64,000 nt of DNA from Emydura subglobosa (GCA_007922225.1 ML679966.1:60446969-60510968), one strand, 5' to 3'; shown: positions 1 through 13,339, counted from the stretch's first letter. A program made the numbers and translations. Notes: generated by a model not told the origin, from the letters alone.

Positions 1-324
1 TTTGACAATAAATTAGTCCCGTGTTAGAGCTACGAAAACCCCAATCCTAACTTTAGTGGTACTAATTATGTAAGTTAAAGCACATGTGTTGGTGTTTGCA
101 GGATCAAGCTGTAAGTTTGTAATAATCAAGGTCCAGTCTTGCCCCATTAGTAAATGGCTAATGTGTGAAGGAGACCCTGAATTTAACAAACAAGCATCCA
201 CAGGGTTTTAAGGATGGGACAAGGCCATTCTTTTGCTTTCAGTACTATCATTATGAAATAAGATCACTGAAAGCCATAAAGATCTTTAGCAATTCTTTCC
301 AGCAGGTTTGTGTCATCTTATATT
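1..324. other. Intergenic DNA with one short foldback-repeat half copy
   Basis: No gene is visible. Around 60-125 the sequence resembles half of a short amniote foldback repeat that ends in a 'tttgcaggatcaa' motif; better copies occur at 35901-36008 and 36544-36661. The remaining sequence is AT-rich and unrecognised. Confidence 0.5.
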
Positions 325-397
325 TGCACAGCACCTTGCACAATTGAGCCCTGATCTTGACTGGGGCTTTTAGGCACACAGCAATACAAACAACAGT
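325..397 (+). repeat. L2-like LINE/SINE 3' tail fragment
   Basis: The stretch reads like the conserved tail found in reptile L2/MIR-type elements: a 'cagcaccttgcacaat' block, a 'gatcttgactggggc' block, then 'gcaatacaaacaac'. The same module occurs inverted at 655-762 and upright at 61952-62085. It is a fragment with no coding part. Family assignment is from memory of the consensus. Confidence 0.5.
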
Positions 398-449
398 ACC
401 TTCAGACCCAGACATGTGTTAGGCCTTCAAAAATGTGCAGAGAAAGAGA

Positions 450-645
450 AATAAAACAAGGCTTAAAGTTATAGCTATTTGTAAAATAACTATTTTCCAT
501 GAAACATTTTGAAAGAAAAAAACCCCAAACACACTTATTTCCACCACCTCTTTAATTTGTTTTCAGCTTATCACAAAAGTTCCCTATTTTTTCAAAAATG
601 GTCTTTTCATTGAATATTTTTTCAGCCAATTTTTTAATAAATGAA
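450..645. repeat. AT-rich 'aaacattttgaaa' type repeat, probable old DNA element
   Basis: The segment is dense in motifs such as 'gaaacattttgaaag' and 'tttttcaaaaatgg'. Similar stretches lie at 13340-13489 and 14734-15180, the last starting with 'tagagctggttgaaaaatg'. The three stretches look like degraded copies of one AT-rich interspersed family. No ends or duplications could be defined here. Confidence 0.3.
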
Positions 646-654
646 TGATTGTTG

Positions 655-762
655 TTGTAATTCTTATTATTTGGATTGCAATAGCCCCAGTAATGGACCT
701 GACCCCATTGTGGTAGGGGGTTGTGTAAAACATAATGCCCTAAAGAGCTTACATTTTATTAG
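655..762 (-). repeat. L2-like LINE/SINE 3' tail fragment, inverted
   Basis: Read on the minus strand, the block 'aagagcttacattttat' becomes the 'taagctctt' start of the tail, followed by 'caatggggtc' and a trinucleotide-like TTATT end. It matches the modules at 325-397 and 61952-62085 in the opposite orientation. Confidence 0.55.
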
Positions 763-3419
763 GGGTTGACAGTGCCTTTGAGGTTATTTCCTGTGTTGGC
801 AATAATTTTGAAGAGTACCATCCCAGCACGGTCTTCAGAATGCATCGTGTTTCAGACAGGGCTCAAGAGCAGCATGGCTGCTGCAGTACCCAGCTGCAGA
901 GTATAGAATTTTCTCCACTGCCTCTGGCCTCTCACCAGGTTGGTGTGGAAAGGGCTGGGGGGGAGGGAGAGGGTGGAGGGGGAGAGGGGCGTGACAGGGC
1001 CCTTCTCTCACCTCATTCCTCCTTGTCCACTTACAGGAGGACAGTGTTCCAGGAGCTAGGGTGCCAGCACTACAATTATGCTTGCCTACTGCATGGATAC
1101 AGAGGCAGGTGAACTTGAAGGGGTTTCTTGTGTCCTGTACCCTCCCCTTACACACTCACATGGTAGCTGGGCATAATTTGCACCTAAATGACTCAGACAC
1201 TGCTACAGGATTTCATCCCATAGTTATCAGTGCACATTATTTCCTACTTTATTCAAAATTGGGACACCACTTCTGCACACCAGAGTCTTGAAAGTAGGCT
1301 CCACAGTTTCCCTTGTACCTTTTGTCAGTTCCCCATTTAGACACCAGTAGACATAGAGGAGTAATATTGGAATGCTCCAGAAAGGCAGTGAAGCACCCTT
1401 CCTAGTCACTACTATGGAAGGAGCTAGGTCAGAGAAAAAACTGCAAAGTTCAAGTGGCCTATTAATGACTGTGGGTGAAGTTTTCTAAAGTGCTTACATG
1501 ATTTAAATGGAAGAAAACTGACTTTTTTTTTAAATTTTGAAACCGTGTGTCTGTTTCAATGTAACTATTGATCTAGGCTAACTTCATTCCTGAATCTTAG
1601 TGACTCCATTAGGATTTTGTTAGCAGATGAAAATATTGTAAGAGCTAATTCCAGATATTCCATAGCAAGCCCTTCCACACTGGAGTGTTCACTCCCTTAA
1701 AGGGAATCATCTAGCCAGTGAGAGTTTGATGGCATACTTGATGTCATAACTATCTAAATCAAGAATAAATGGAATTTTAAATGGAATTTAATTAAATTTG
1801 AATGGAAGATGGGTGCTGCTATCCCCTAGACTGCTTTGAAAACAGCAATTAATGACCCCAAAATTCAGAACAAAAAATGAGTCTAAAATGTATCCAAAAT
1901 TTTTTCCTACCAGTTTCAAATTTAGCAGATACAGTGCATAGACAATAAGTGAGAAAAAAAACCCTATTTATTATACCTTCAGATTGCCTTTAGCACAAAA
2001 TCATTCATGTATAGTCACTTTGTAATATTTTCTACTGTATGCTATGTATTTACAAAAAACACAACTTTAGTTCAAATAAGCAGAAAAAAATTTTGGTTGG
2101 CAAGGCTAAAATGATGGAGGGAAAGGAAAAAACCCCAACCAACCACCATCTTGATCTAAAGCTTCCATGGCCTGATACAGGCATACAGAAACATTTGTTT
2201 TCTATTGATAACTGCTGGACTGATCTTTTCTTTGTCTGGATTCCATTTTTCGATCTCCTATACCGCTCCACAAATATTTTCAAGTTTGAATTTTGTTATT
2301 TTTACAGAAGAGTATCCACTTTGAAGCAGCATTTAATAAAATCAATTAGCACAATTCTGTTAAAAAGAAATCAATGGCTTGATTTGGCCTATTGCGTATT
2401 TAGTAGTTTGTTGTAACATACCAATTCTGGATGTGGAAAGTAAGTTTTGTGAGGGGGAAATCATGAAGCAAAGTTATTAACAAAGTTATCCCCCCAATCA
2501 CACTTTCATGCAAGTCATTAGAAGTTTTACAGTGGATCCTGGTGGGAACATCATAGAGTCCTACATAGAAACAACTTGTATCTAATTTATGGGGTTTGAG
2601 AACACAAAATGAAAAACATGTTAATTTCTTATGTAGTTTTAGAATTAAAGATACTCCTAATTGTTTTTTCTAACTTTCCTTCCTTTCCCTCCATAGATTG
2701 CTATAGATATGAAGTCAGCGGTATACAAAGTGCAGGTTGAGTCAGAATAGAAACCTGCCCTCTAAAAACACACTCGGAAACAGTTGGTCTTTTGACCTTT
2801 AAAGTTTCTTTTTGACTTTTCAGCTTTGATAACCTACTGCAAACTTCTTGCCTACCTGCCACATCTGACTGTAGCTTTTCCACACATCTAAGATATCATG
2901 AGATTCCTGAAAATAAAGGAAGAAAACAAGCTATTGTTCAGACTGGAAATGTCTGCAGCTAACACAACAACAAAGATCCCTCTGGTGCCACTTCTGTCAT
3001 CAACATTCTTATTCCTTTCTATTGTATGCCAGTGCATTGGGATTTTATTGTGAGCACAGAGCTTCTAAATAAAATAAAAAAATAAAATTGATGGGCCAAC
3101 AAAAACCTTCAAGACTAAGGAAAGACTTTCCTTACAGACTAGACATAATGTGAAAAAACAAGAAGTTTGTGTGTGTATATACATATATATATCTCTAGTA
3201 TATAATGATTTTAGCACTGCATGTGATGTTTGACAATCCTAAGAGGTTTCATCGGTTAGCCTTTCTACCAATGTTACTCATTTTAAACTTCATTTTGTCA
3301 TAGGATTCATTTATAAGCTTCTTTCTTTTGTAGATATTAGTTTAGAAGTGACTTTTCAGAGCATAAGAAACAATACAAAAGCGAGAGTGTTTAAATCACA
3401 GACTGAGCATTGGTGTTTT
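763..3419. other. Intergenic DNA without recognisable gene
   Basis: Short ORFs at 835-1291 lie over a purine-rich stretch (about 945-1000, G/A runs) and show no domain or codon conservation that I recognise. A short GT/AT microsatellite sits at about 3168-3195. I see no splice-flanked exon and no element ends. Confidence 0.5.
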
Positions 3420-4690
3420 TCAAGACATATTGCAAAGATATACAGTGTACTTAGATTTTCATAAAGACTTTGACAAGGTCTCCTCACCAAAGGTCCTTAA
3501 GCAAAGTAAGTGGTCATGGGATAAGAGGGAAGATCCTCTGCTGAATCAGTAACTGGTTAAAGATAGGAAACAAAGGGTAGGAATAAATGGTCAGTTTTCA
3601 AAATGGAGAAAGTGAATGATGGTGTCCCCCAGGGGTCTGTACTGGGACCCAGTACTGTTCAACATATTCTTAAATGATTTGAAAAAAGGGTAAACAGTGA
3701 GATGGCAAAATTTGCAGATGTCACAGAACTACTCAAGATAGTTAAGTCCAAAGCAAACTGCAAAAGAGTTACAAAAGGAATCTCACAAAATGGCAAATGA
3801 AATTCAATGCTGATACATGCAAAGTAATGCACATAGGAAAACATAATCCCAACTGTACATATAAAATGATGGGGTCTAAATTAGCTGTTACCACTCAGGA
3901 AAGGTCTTGGAGTCACTGAGTGGATGTTTTCAGAGAACTATCCACAATGTGCAGCGGCAGTCAAAAAAGCTAACACAATGTTGGGAACCATTAGGAAAGG
4001 GATAGATAATAAGACAGAAAATATTTTATTGTCTCTTTATAAATCCATGGTATGCCCACATCTTGAATACTGTGTACAGATCTGGTCGCCCCATCTTAAA
4101 AAAATCTATTGGAATTGGAAAAGGTACAGAAAAGGGCAACTAAAATGATTAGGGGTTTGGAAAAGCTTTCGTATGAGGAGAGATTAATAAAACTAGGCCT
4201 TTTCAGCTTGGAAAAGAGATGACTAAAAGGGCATATGATAGAGGTCTATAAAATCATGACTGGTGTGGAGAAAGTAAATAAGGAAGTATTATTTACTTCT
4301 CATAACACAAAAACTCGAGGGTCACCAAATTAAATGAATAGGCAGCAGGTTTAAAACACAAAAGGAAGTATTTCTTCACACAACACAGAGTCAACCTGTG
4401 TCAACAAGAGTCAACTCCTTGCCAGAGGATGTTGTGAAGGCCAAGACTATAGCAGGGCTCAAAAAAAGAACTAGATAAGTTTATGGAGAATAAGTCCATC
4501 AATGGCTATTAGCCAGGAGAGGCAGAGATTGCTGTTTGCCAGAGGCTGGGAATGTCTGACAGGATGGATCACTTGATGATTTTCTGTTCTATTCATTCCC
4601 TTTGAAGCAGGGCATTGGCCACTGTTGGATGACAGAATGCTGGGCTAGATGGACCATTGGTGTGACCCAGTGTGGCCATTATGTTCTTGT
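3420..4690 (+). mobile_element. CR1 LINE, 5'-truncated, RT to 3' end
   Basis: This is a CR1 non-LTR retrotransposon copy. A reading frame resembling 'YLDFHKDFDKV' at 3438-3480 is the reverse-transcriptase palm region. The conserved CR1 stretch 'ggtgtcccccaggggtct' follows at about 3620. The piece encoding 'SMVCPHLEYCVQIWSP' (4045-4095) is the CR1 C-terminal region. The end at 4640-4690 has the turtle/archosaur CR1 tail ('tagatggaccattgg', 'gtgtggccattatgttctt'). Frameshifts and stops break the frame, so it is dead. The 5' truncation is typical of target-primed reverse transcription. No target duplication was identified. Confidence 0.92.
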
Positions 4691-7600
4691 TTTTCTTTCA
4701 GCAAGAGAGGCCTGAACCAAAGCTTACTAAGATCACATTGAGCATTTCCATTTATTTCACTGGGATTTGGATCAAGGCCTTAGCTAGAATTTTAACCACC
4801 ATCTTTCTGTGGTACTATTTAGAACTAAATTCTAGCTTTGAGTCATATCCATATTAAGAGGTGGTGATGATATGTAGCACTTAAGCGACAGTGGCAAGAG
4901 GCATTATTCTTGTACCTGCTGAAAGTGATCTCTTAGAAGCAAATTGTTCTCAATCAATCCATACAGTATTTTATTTTAATTCCTCAAATAAATTTGATTA
5001 AAGCATTTGAGAATATTGCATTCTAACTGTGGACTTGATCTGCCACTACAGTTGGATGGATAAACACTTATAGCCTCCCATTGTGCCTCAATGTACAATA
5101 GCTTCTGCAAGCCCATAATCTTACCAATCCATGGTTGATTCCATGCATTCATGTTATTTGGCATTGTCTGCCCTGATGTGAACACCCACAAAAAGTGTCT
5201 TCTATGATGATTTGTTATGGATTTTTTGTAAGAATTAAAGTGAACGTATTCTCAGTTATGAATAAAACAGCTTACCTAGTCTCAAAATCTTTGCTTTCTT
5301 TCCTTATTGAAGAAGGACACCTAGACAATAAATGAATGAGTAGCCGGGAAGGCTGACCACTGAGGTTGATCTTCTCTCTGATAACATTCAAGACCTGTTG
5401 AGAAACAGGCATATTCCTTAGACTCTCTGACTTTCAGTCCATAAAGGAATCAACTTGTGTTACTAGAAAAACCTATAGTCATCACAGTAGCTGAGTCAAA
5501 CTGAAAATTCTACTTCTCAACATTCTGACAGATGTAAAATTCATAGCAAACTGAAGAATTCACATGTAACATCAGCCCTAGCCGAAGAGATTTTTTTATA
5601 CTTGAATATACTGCTCTCCAGGTGACAATTTTATTTGACGTTAACCAGGCAGTGTACCGGAGCTACAGAAAGCATATGAATGCATATGCATGCTTAAATC
5701 ACTACAACCCCTTAACTGCATGTACTTGTGAGAGTAATATGGTTCACATTTGGAACAAAAAGTTGAAAATTATTTCTCAACACTCAGTGCACAAGAGAGA
5801 GCTGCAGGTTGTAAGGTACCGCCCAACTCCCCTGCTCTTCTCCTTCATCACCTTCTGCTGTATGTTGTTCCTAGTTTCAAAGTGGAAAACCTGGGATGCT
5901 GTGATCAGGAGTCAGGAATCTGTCACAGGGTAGCATTTTAGTGGTTGATATAGAATATTGCTGGGGATGTGAGAAGAAAAAGGATCACCCTCCTCCCTTT
6001 CTCTTCCCTTCCACATGGAAAAACTGGGACACTTCAGAAAATCAGGCTGAGGAAAAATAGTCTTTTACCTCGTGACTGTTCTCTCCTAGTTTGAATCTGT
6101 CTCCTTCAAATCTAACTGTACCCTACTATCTTCCCTCTCATACCCAACTTGTTGCTTGACTTGCAGAGATAGCAGGGGAGGACTGTGGTTGTAGTGCGCA
6201 TATACTTCCTCACCTGGGTAGATCTGAATTAACCCCCCAAAAGTCAGAATTCCCTGTTCTGTACTTCCTCCCTCTGCTATTTGCAGCCCATATGCTGGAA
6301 GAGCTTCAATGTTTGGATGTGTCAGGGGCCATGTGTAGAGAGCCCTGTACTCTGCCTTTGTGGTGCAAATCTGAATTAGCCCCTGAAAAGGCTATTTTGT
6401 GTGTGTGTGTGACTCCTCACTCCACTGTTTCCAGTCTACATGCTGCAGGGCCAGTAGACAATTACGAAAGCCAAGGGTACTTCAGCCTCCAAAAGCTCAA
6501 ATAGCTTGAGCCACACCACGGGTCCCCTGGTGGTTACAGCTTGTACTGCATGCTGCAGTATTTCAGCCACGCAGAATACTATCTGCGACATATCTGACAA
6601 TTGCGGCATTATTGGTGGTGATTAGCTCTGTTTGCCCCAATGACTAGATGGTCTTACTCCTAAACACTGCTGGTACCAGCCCATTGGGGCCCTAAACTGG
6701 AATCCCACAACATATACTAATAATTAATAGGGGGCTTCCTTGAACTGCTCTGGACCCTAAGCAATTGCTTAGTCTGCGTATGCCTAGCACCAGCTCTGCT
6801 CCTAAGTGACTGTTAAGAGTGCTGAGACCTTGACATTTGTTATGTGCAATATAGGGGGGGAACTCTTTACTATATTAACTGAGACCAGCCCATCACAGAT
6901 TAAACAGGAAGTGATAGTGAATATATGGAGGAAAAATTAAGGAAGTGTGTTCAGGGCAGCACGTAGCACAAAGAGTTGAATATTTAGATGACTTTAAAGC
7001 GTCAGATAATCAGAAAAAAAAGTCAATAGCTTGGCTTGATACATTAGGGAATTAGAATTCTAAAAAATTTACCTTTGTTTATGACTTAAAATATAACAGT
7101 TTGGTAAACTTGAAGAAAAAAAGGTAAATTAATTATCTGTGGTTATACTACAGGATAAGTTTCAGAAGAAATTAAAGGCCATTAAAATTATGTGTGTGTG
7201 TATATTCAGGGTTTGCAATATGTCACATTTTGTGTGTGTGTGTATGCACATACGTGCAAAATCTGACTATGGATTTTTTGTATTAATAATCTGGGGAAAT
7301 TGTGTTTTGAATTAATGTTTAAACAACTGATTAATTATCAGCATTTGAATTTATAATTGTAGAGGTATTTTATAACACACCGATTAATAAATGCTAGTTG
7401 ATGAACTTGAGTGACTGTAAAGTGATTTATATTAAGGACCCCTGGCTAGATGAAAATGTCTTCCCAGAGCAATAGAATAGAATTAGCTATGATTGTCACA
7501 GTGTGATAGTACTTTCATTTGATCCTGATACATAGTGATGATAGATTTCAAACAAATTCATGAGGAAATCTGAAATGGTTATTGAAAATGATTTAAATAC

Positions 7601-8265
7601 TGTGCTTTACAAGTGTAATGGTTCAGGAATTAAAAAACAACATGCACAGGAAGATGGATTGTTATCTCAACAGCCTCTACTAGGCATCAACATCTTTTAA
7701 AATCAGCAGGACCAGAACTTTCCATGGCCAAAGGAATCACTGGCAGCCATGCAGTCCAGGAGCAGGATGAGTGTATGTGAGGGGGGCAGTGGGATGGCTG
7801 CTGTGGAGACCTTGACATCTTCTGCTAACTCCTTGGGATCCACACTCATCCCAGTCTTTTCCTTTCCCTAGTCCTCACTCAACAAGGTTTCTGGGCAGGC
7901 ACCATGGCCTATTCTGTGAAGGCCAGACCCTGCCCACATGAGAAGATGACCAGATGAACTCAAAGATTCTTACAAAGATTTTCTCCCTGTGTCCTACCTT
8001 TTTTGTAAGTTTAACAGTGAGAGGGGGCAATCCAGCCTCTTGTTATTTTAGCCACATGGGACCTTTTAGCCACACTGCTTTTCATCTTTTCTACCTTTAC
8101 ACCTGGGAAAGTGGGTGTAAAATGCTACCCACTCATACGGGTAGTAGTTTATACACACTTTGCAGAGATGTAAATGATTAAACAAGGTGCAAAGCACTGG
8201 AGAATCTGGCCCATCATATTTAGCTATTTCTAACTCTTCCTCTGTTTTCTTGATCTCCGGGATTC
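4691..8265. other. Intergenic AT-rich DNA
   Basis: No gene seen. It contains small GT microsatellites at about 6399-6412, 7190-7203 and 7230-7245. Short ORFs (for example 5622-5933) have no recognisable domain and no splice context. Confidence 0.5.
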
Positions 8266-8267
8266 TT

Positions 8268-8562
8268 TAGCTGTATCTACACTATGAGACTATAGCTATA
8301 GCACCATAGCTAGCAAGTATGCTGGTATAACCCAGTAGTTCACACACAATCTACACCACTGAAGCAGGTTCCACCATCCTCTGGTGCATAGGAATAAACC
8401 TCCCCAAACAAAGTTAGCTACATCAATAGAAGCATTCGTCCATCAATATAGCTGTATCCACACAGGGCGTTTGACATAGCTATGCCAGCCTGTCAGGGGT
8501 GTGTTTTTTCCACCCTGACTGGCAGAGCTATGTTGGCCTATCTTTCTGTGTAGGCCAATTGT
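8268..8562. mobile_element. Miniature inverted-repeat DNA transposon (Harbinger-like ends)
   Basis: The left end 'gctgtatctacactatg' is mirrored at the right by 'tttctgtgtaggcc', and the interior has inverted modules ('atagctatgcc' against 'ggcagagctatgttgg'). This matches the many short turtle elements whose ends resemble 'GTCTACACT'. It is non-coding. The exact ends and target duplication are not clear, so family assignment is tentative. Confidence 0.6.
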
Positions 8563-9130
8563 TTGTAATTTTTAAAGAGCAAAAAGAATGCCAGATAATT
8601 TGTAGTTTGTGTTGAACTGCAAAGCATCCCGAGCCTTAGATGATATGGTTGGAAGAAAGTGCTGAACTGCTTAGATTTGTACAATGATTGGAACAATTTT
8701 CAGCATAGTTGCCTTACATAATCATGGGCTTGATTGTAACATTCAGGTACAACTCATGGCAAGGAACTGTGCAGATCCATTCACTAATATGTCTCTTTCA
8801 GAGTTGTAAATGATTGCACAAAGGGCCAGAGATCCTCAGCTGGTGTAAACAGGTGTTGCTCCACTCATATCTATGCATCTGGGCCAGTTTGCACTCAGCA
8901 GAGCATCTGGCCCAGGATGTAAAGCAGTGGAGAATGAGGCCTAATGGAGAAATGGAATTAGGCCTGGAGTCTGAAATCAGTGTGCAAGGACAAAAAACAA
9001 ACAAACAAACAAAAAAAACAGACCCCAATTGTCTGCTACTGGGAGAATACCCTAAAGTCAGAACAATTAAAACTTTACAAATAAATTGCATTTAAACAGG
9101 TCTAGCACCCTTCTGGCCATTAATTTCTTT
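8563..9130. other. Intergenic DNA with foldback-like fragment and (AAAC)n
   Basis: The part at 8800-8950 resembles the amniote foldback family built on 'ctcagctggtgtaaa'. An (AAAC)n/A-rich simple repeat lies at 8991-9020. The overlapping ORFs on both strands here are in repeat sequence. Confidence 0.45.
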
Positions 9131-9132
9131 AT

Positions 9133-10026
9133 GGCCCCAGATCCACAAAGGAACTTCAGTATTGTGATGCTCAGTGTTGCAACACTTAACTTATAGGCAT
9201 CTAGAAAATCACTAGAATCTGCAAAGCCTGAGTTAGGTGCCCAGGCTCACAATACAATGAATAGAAAGAGAGACAGGCACCTAAGAATGAGATCCACAAA
9301 AAGCCAGCATGCTAGGCGGGGAGCCACTTAAGCTAGCCAATAATCATACTTAAATACTTATTAGGTTAGAGAGTGGAATGATTACGTAGCCTGGTTGTTA
9401 AGGCATTCAGCTAGGAGACCCAGTCCCTAGGCTCAAATAACTAGTTATTTACCCAAAGTGAAACAGCTTCAGCAAGAGAGGCCAGGAGCCACACATCAGA
9501 GTATCACATAGGTCAGTAGTAAGAGCACTGTCCTGTGAGGTGGAGCTCCTGTTCAAATCTTTTCTCCACATCAGGCAATCTCCCACATCTTGCATGAGTG
9601 CTCCAACCGCTGGGCTAAAAATTACAAAGGGGGTGGCTCAGAGGAAGCATCATCTCCTCCTTTAGCCAGATTTTGTATGGGGCCAAATCTGGTAGGCACA
9701 CACTGAGCACACATACCTGATTGGACCCAGCAGGCAAGAGAAAGGGGAATGCCTGTCATCACTTGGTTTGAAATTCCCACTGGGGTTTAGGTGTGAGATA
9801 GGCATACAGACATTTGCATGAGGCAGCAATGTGCATGCCCATAAGCAGAAGCTTAGGGGACATCTATGGTAAAATTTAGTTGCCAAGTGAGTTCAAATGC
9901 TTACAGGATTAGGAAGTAGTGCAGCACAGATTAAGGAACTCACTGGCACCTAAATTTTGTACTTAGGCTCCTAAAGTGGTAGATTAGGGTTAGGTTATAC
10001 CCAAGTCCTTTTGTGGATTTGGGCCC
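9133..10026. mobile_element. Non-autonomous TIR transposon carrying tRNA-like modules, copy 1
   Basis: The first 24 bases (9133-9156) and the reverse complement of the last 24 (10003-10026) agree at 20 positions; the shared core is 'atccacaaa' followed by 'ctt'. This marks an 894-bp terminal-inverted-repeat element. The interior has tRNA-like segments with an A-box-like 'ggtcagtagtaagagca' and a B-box-like 'gttcaaatc' (9505-9559, + strand), another at 9391-9437 (+), and one in opposite orientation at 9573-9626. No transposase is encoded. Flanks share only 'AT', so the superfamily is unresolved. Copy 2 is at 12532-13244. Confidence 0.65.
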
Positions 10027-12531
10027 ATGTGCCTACACTTACTGCAGTGAACTTCTTCACATTACCTTTCAGGGAGGGGATCACTAGGTCTTTCCTTCAC
10101 CTGCTTGTTGAAGCCCATTACCTCACTCCTGATTCTACCACTAAATTCAGAAGTCAACTTTTCTAGGTCGTACCTAGCTGTGATTGTCCCCAGGAACATT
10201 CCATACAGTTGATCCAAATTATTTAAAATAAAAGATAAACTTACCTGGCATATGTTAGAAAATAAAGAGAGTCACACACAAAAACATTGAGCAAAATATA
10301 AACACAGCTAGATTACAATGTTATGCGGGGGAAAAACCACAGGGATCTCAGCTGTGAACTTAGTTACTCTGAATATTGGCTACAGTTACCTGAAGATTTT
10401 ACATAATAGTATAAAGTCTTTCTCTCAACCCAACCAGCTGTCAGACAGAGTTTAGAATCTTCCAGAGAAGTGAGTGTTTTCAATCATTTGTATATCCTGT
10501 CACTGCAAGGAAGAGTGCATTTCTTAATTCCTTCCCTATTTCTTTATAGTCCTCTATTGTTTAGTGAGTCTTGATTTCATTAGCATATTCTATATTACCT
10601 CATTCTTTAACCTAGAATTTAGCATACAGTGTCATTGTATTTTAGTTTTCCCAAGGCCTGAGTCTGCACTGTCTGCTAAATCAATTTCTTCTGGCAGAAT
10701 AACTTCTATTCTGATTGGATTTGATAGATTTAAAACCAATTCCATAACAGTGGGTGGGGAGGAAGCTTACTAAGGGTTAACACATCATTCCAATTTGCAG
10801 CTTTTGTGGGTATGTATTTTAGCTGTGTTGTAATTGCAGTGCTGTGGTTTGACTCAGGACTAAGAGAGTTAAACACTTTCCTGGCTATTATTTGTGAGTT
10901 TAATTTACTAAAATAGATGGCCACCATGTAGTACAAGGATTTCTGGAATCCTATTTATTATTGTGCAACTCTGAAAAGGTTCAAAGTTTGTGTTGAGTTT
11001 GGATAAGGCACTTAGGTGAAGTTTACCTGAATTATCCAAGACTTGTATGTGCAAAATTGGGCTGGAAGTTTGTGAGAGCAGGTTTGATCAGCTTTTCCAG
11101 CACTTCTAATGCATGTCTCTGCCAAAGTTTTAAAAACACTCTCTTAGGCTAGTTGGGACTGTAACTGACCAGGCTGAGACAGCAGAAGTAAAACGAGGTT
11201 TGGTTCTAAAAACCAGTCAAGAGTTTGGAACCAGTTTGCCCATCCATAATCTCAACAAGTGTTGATAATCACAAATGCAATCATTTATTTTAAAAGTGCT
11301 TCCTGTATGTATTCAGAAATATGTTTACTTCTCTGACTACATTTTACTCCTGTTAGCACTGCAGAGCAATTTGAGACAATGAGCTGGATTTTATCTGGTT
11401 TCTATACCATCAACAGAATTAATATTAGTTGCATAAGCTTTATTACTGATATAGTTAATACCGTGACATTACTATTGCATGGTACACAGATGATGTGTGA
11501 TCCAGAAAGATGATAGCTTGACTTCAGATTCTGGTTGAATTTAGAGGAAGCATGGGGAGGAAAACATTGCAAACAAAAACTTTTACTTGTCAACAAAGTT
11601 GATATGGAAACCATTGACATGGAACCTCATTTTACACTAACCTTTCAATGTATAATTACATTTTAATACAAAGAGTTAAGTTAAAGTTCTAAGCAGATGA
11701 AAAATGGTTCAGACAGATGGTGTCAAGTTTTGGAGAACTCCAAAACATATGAAACACTTTCATGTAGATGATACTACATTACTCATTCAAATCAGTTAAA
11801 TATGCTCTATATATCAGTCCATGCACTAGTAACATCTAGTGAAGTATTTATTTTGAATACATAGAACTGAATGTATAGATGTGCATCTAACATTTCCCAG
11901 ATGTTTTCGATTTTCAAAGGACAGCGGAAGATACACTTCGGAGGAGAATACCTTTCTAGAGTTTGGTAGGTTCTTATAGTACAAACTATTTATAGCACTT
12001 CCACCCAAAATGAGTTTTCATGGGATTGAGGAAATCCAAGTGGGGAGAGAAGGAGGCACATTTTTGCTACTTTGTTGAGACAGCAGTAGATCTATTAAAA
12101 ATGAAATAATGGAGTGTCAGATTTGATACTCAGTTGGAGATGACGTGTCCAGTTTAGAAAGAGGTACATTTCTTCCTCGCCCTCCCATCCCCCCAAAAAC
12201 CATGCAGTTTTCTAATTATTATTGTTCACTTTGCTAATCAGTTTTTAGTTTCCTGTTATTCTGGCTTCACACATAAATAAATCGCTGTAAATCAAAATGA
12301 GAAGCTTTGAGTACTTTTCTTGACATACCTCTTAAAATAATCAAATTCCTTTGAAATGTAGGAGGTACTTGTTTTAGGGGAAGAAAGGCAGGGCATGTTC
12401 ATTTTTAGTTATGGGGCATCCTGGAAGGAAGTGTAACTCTTTCACTCTGAATTAGAGGGAGAAGTCCAAGTAAGTGAAGTGTGATCATTCCTCTCCCATC
12501 ACATTTTTTTGTTTAAGACCTTACAGAAGAT
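10027..12531. other. Intergenic DNA without recognisable gene
   Basis: AT-rich sequence with several short ORFs (for example 10564-10773, 11402-11620) that lack recognisable domains or splice context. No element ends were recognised. Confidence 0.5.
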
Positions 12532-13244
12532 GGGCCAGATTCACAAGGGGGAGTTAGGCACCAGTCACATTCACAAAACCACCACCTAATCATCTAGGGA
12601 CCTAAGTTTTTGCTGGTGGGCCTATACGAAGCTGCCTACATCCTGACACCACTGAACAGCTCCACACTGAGCAGGTACACACCTAAGTCCCAGGGGGATG
12701 CATACACTAGCTGTTCCTCTGCCTACCTGACCTACAGGGCCTGATCCAGTACTCAGAGCACACCTGCACAAAAAGCAGAGGAGAAGGCGCTCATAGTTAG
12801 AGCACTCACCCACTGTGTGGGACACCTGGGTTCAAGCCCCCACTCTAGCTGATTCAAAGCAAGGACCTGAACCCAGGTCTCCCACATAATGGATGACTAC
12901 CCTAGCCACTGGTCTATGGAGTCATTCTCTTTCCAGTCAAGTGACTATTTAAGTAGTACACAAAGAAAGGAATAGTTTCAACCACCTCAGAATACCTTCT
13001 ATAGCCCGATGACTAGGGCACTCATCTGGGAGATGGGGGACCTAGTTTCAAGTCACTGCTCTGAATCAGAAGGCATAGGATTTGAATGTGAGTCTCCCCT
13101 ATGCTAGATAAGTGTTCTAACCATTAGGCTATTGGGGACTAAAGCACCAGCATTACCATCACTTGTTCCTCTGTATTTTTTCTTGAGCAAGCCCTTAAGC
13201 CACGTTAGCCCTTACTCTACAAGAGAATTTTGTGAATCCTAAGC
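12532..13244. mobile_element. Non-autonomous TIR transposon carrying tRNA-like modules, copy 2 (degenerate)
   Basis: The left end 'gggccagattcacaag' matches the end of the element at 9133-10026. The right end is weaker ('ttttgtgaatcctaag', 13228-13242). The interior has four tRNA-like modules in alternating orientation: + at 12790-12842 (B-box-like 'gggttcaagcccc'), - at 12856-12920, + at 13005-13055 and - at 13080-13137. Each has an A-box-like half with a 'gttagagca'-type core and a B-box-like half. None folds as a plausible intact tRNA by eye. It is non-coding. Confidence 0.55.
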
Positions 13245-13339
13245 AGTGAATTCTATCTCCCTTTGAGGGGTGGGAGTCAGCACCATCTCCTTGGTTTTGT
13301 GAGTCAAGCCCTTCACTGCCTTTGCTTTTACTAAGCAAT

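Noticed and set aside
835..1155. Overlapping ORFs on both strands
   Set aside because: Purine-rich sequence, no domain, no splice sites or conserved signature recognised.
12790..12842. Functional tRNA gene
   Set aside because: Only box-like words are present; no complete cloverleaf, no T-run terminator, and the same module recurs in inverted copies in a repeat.
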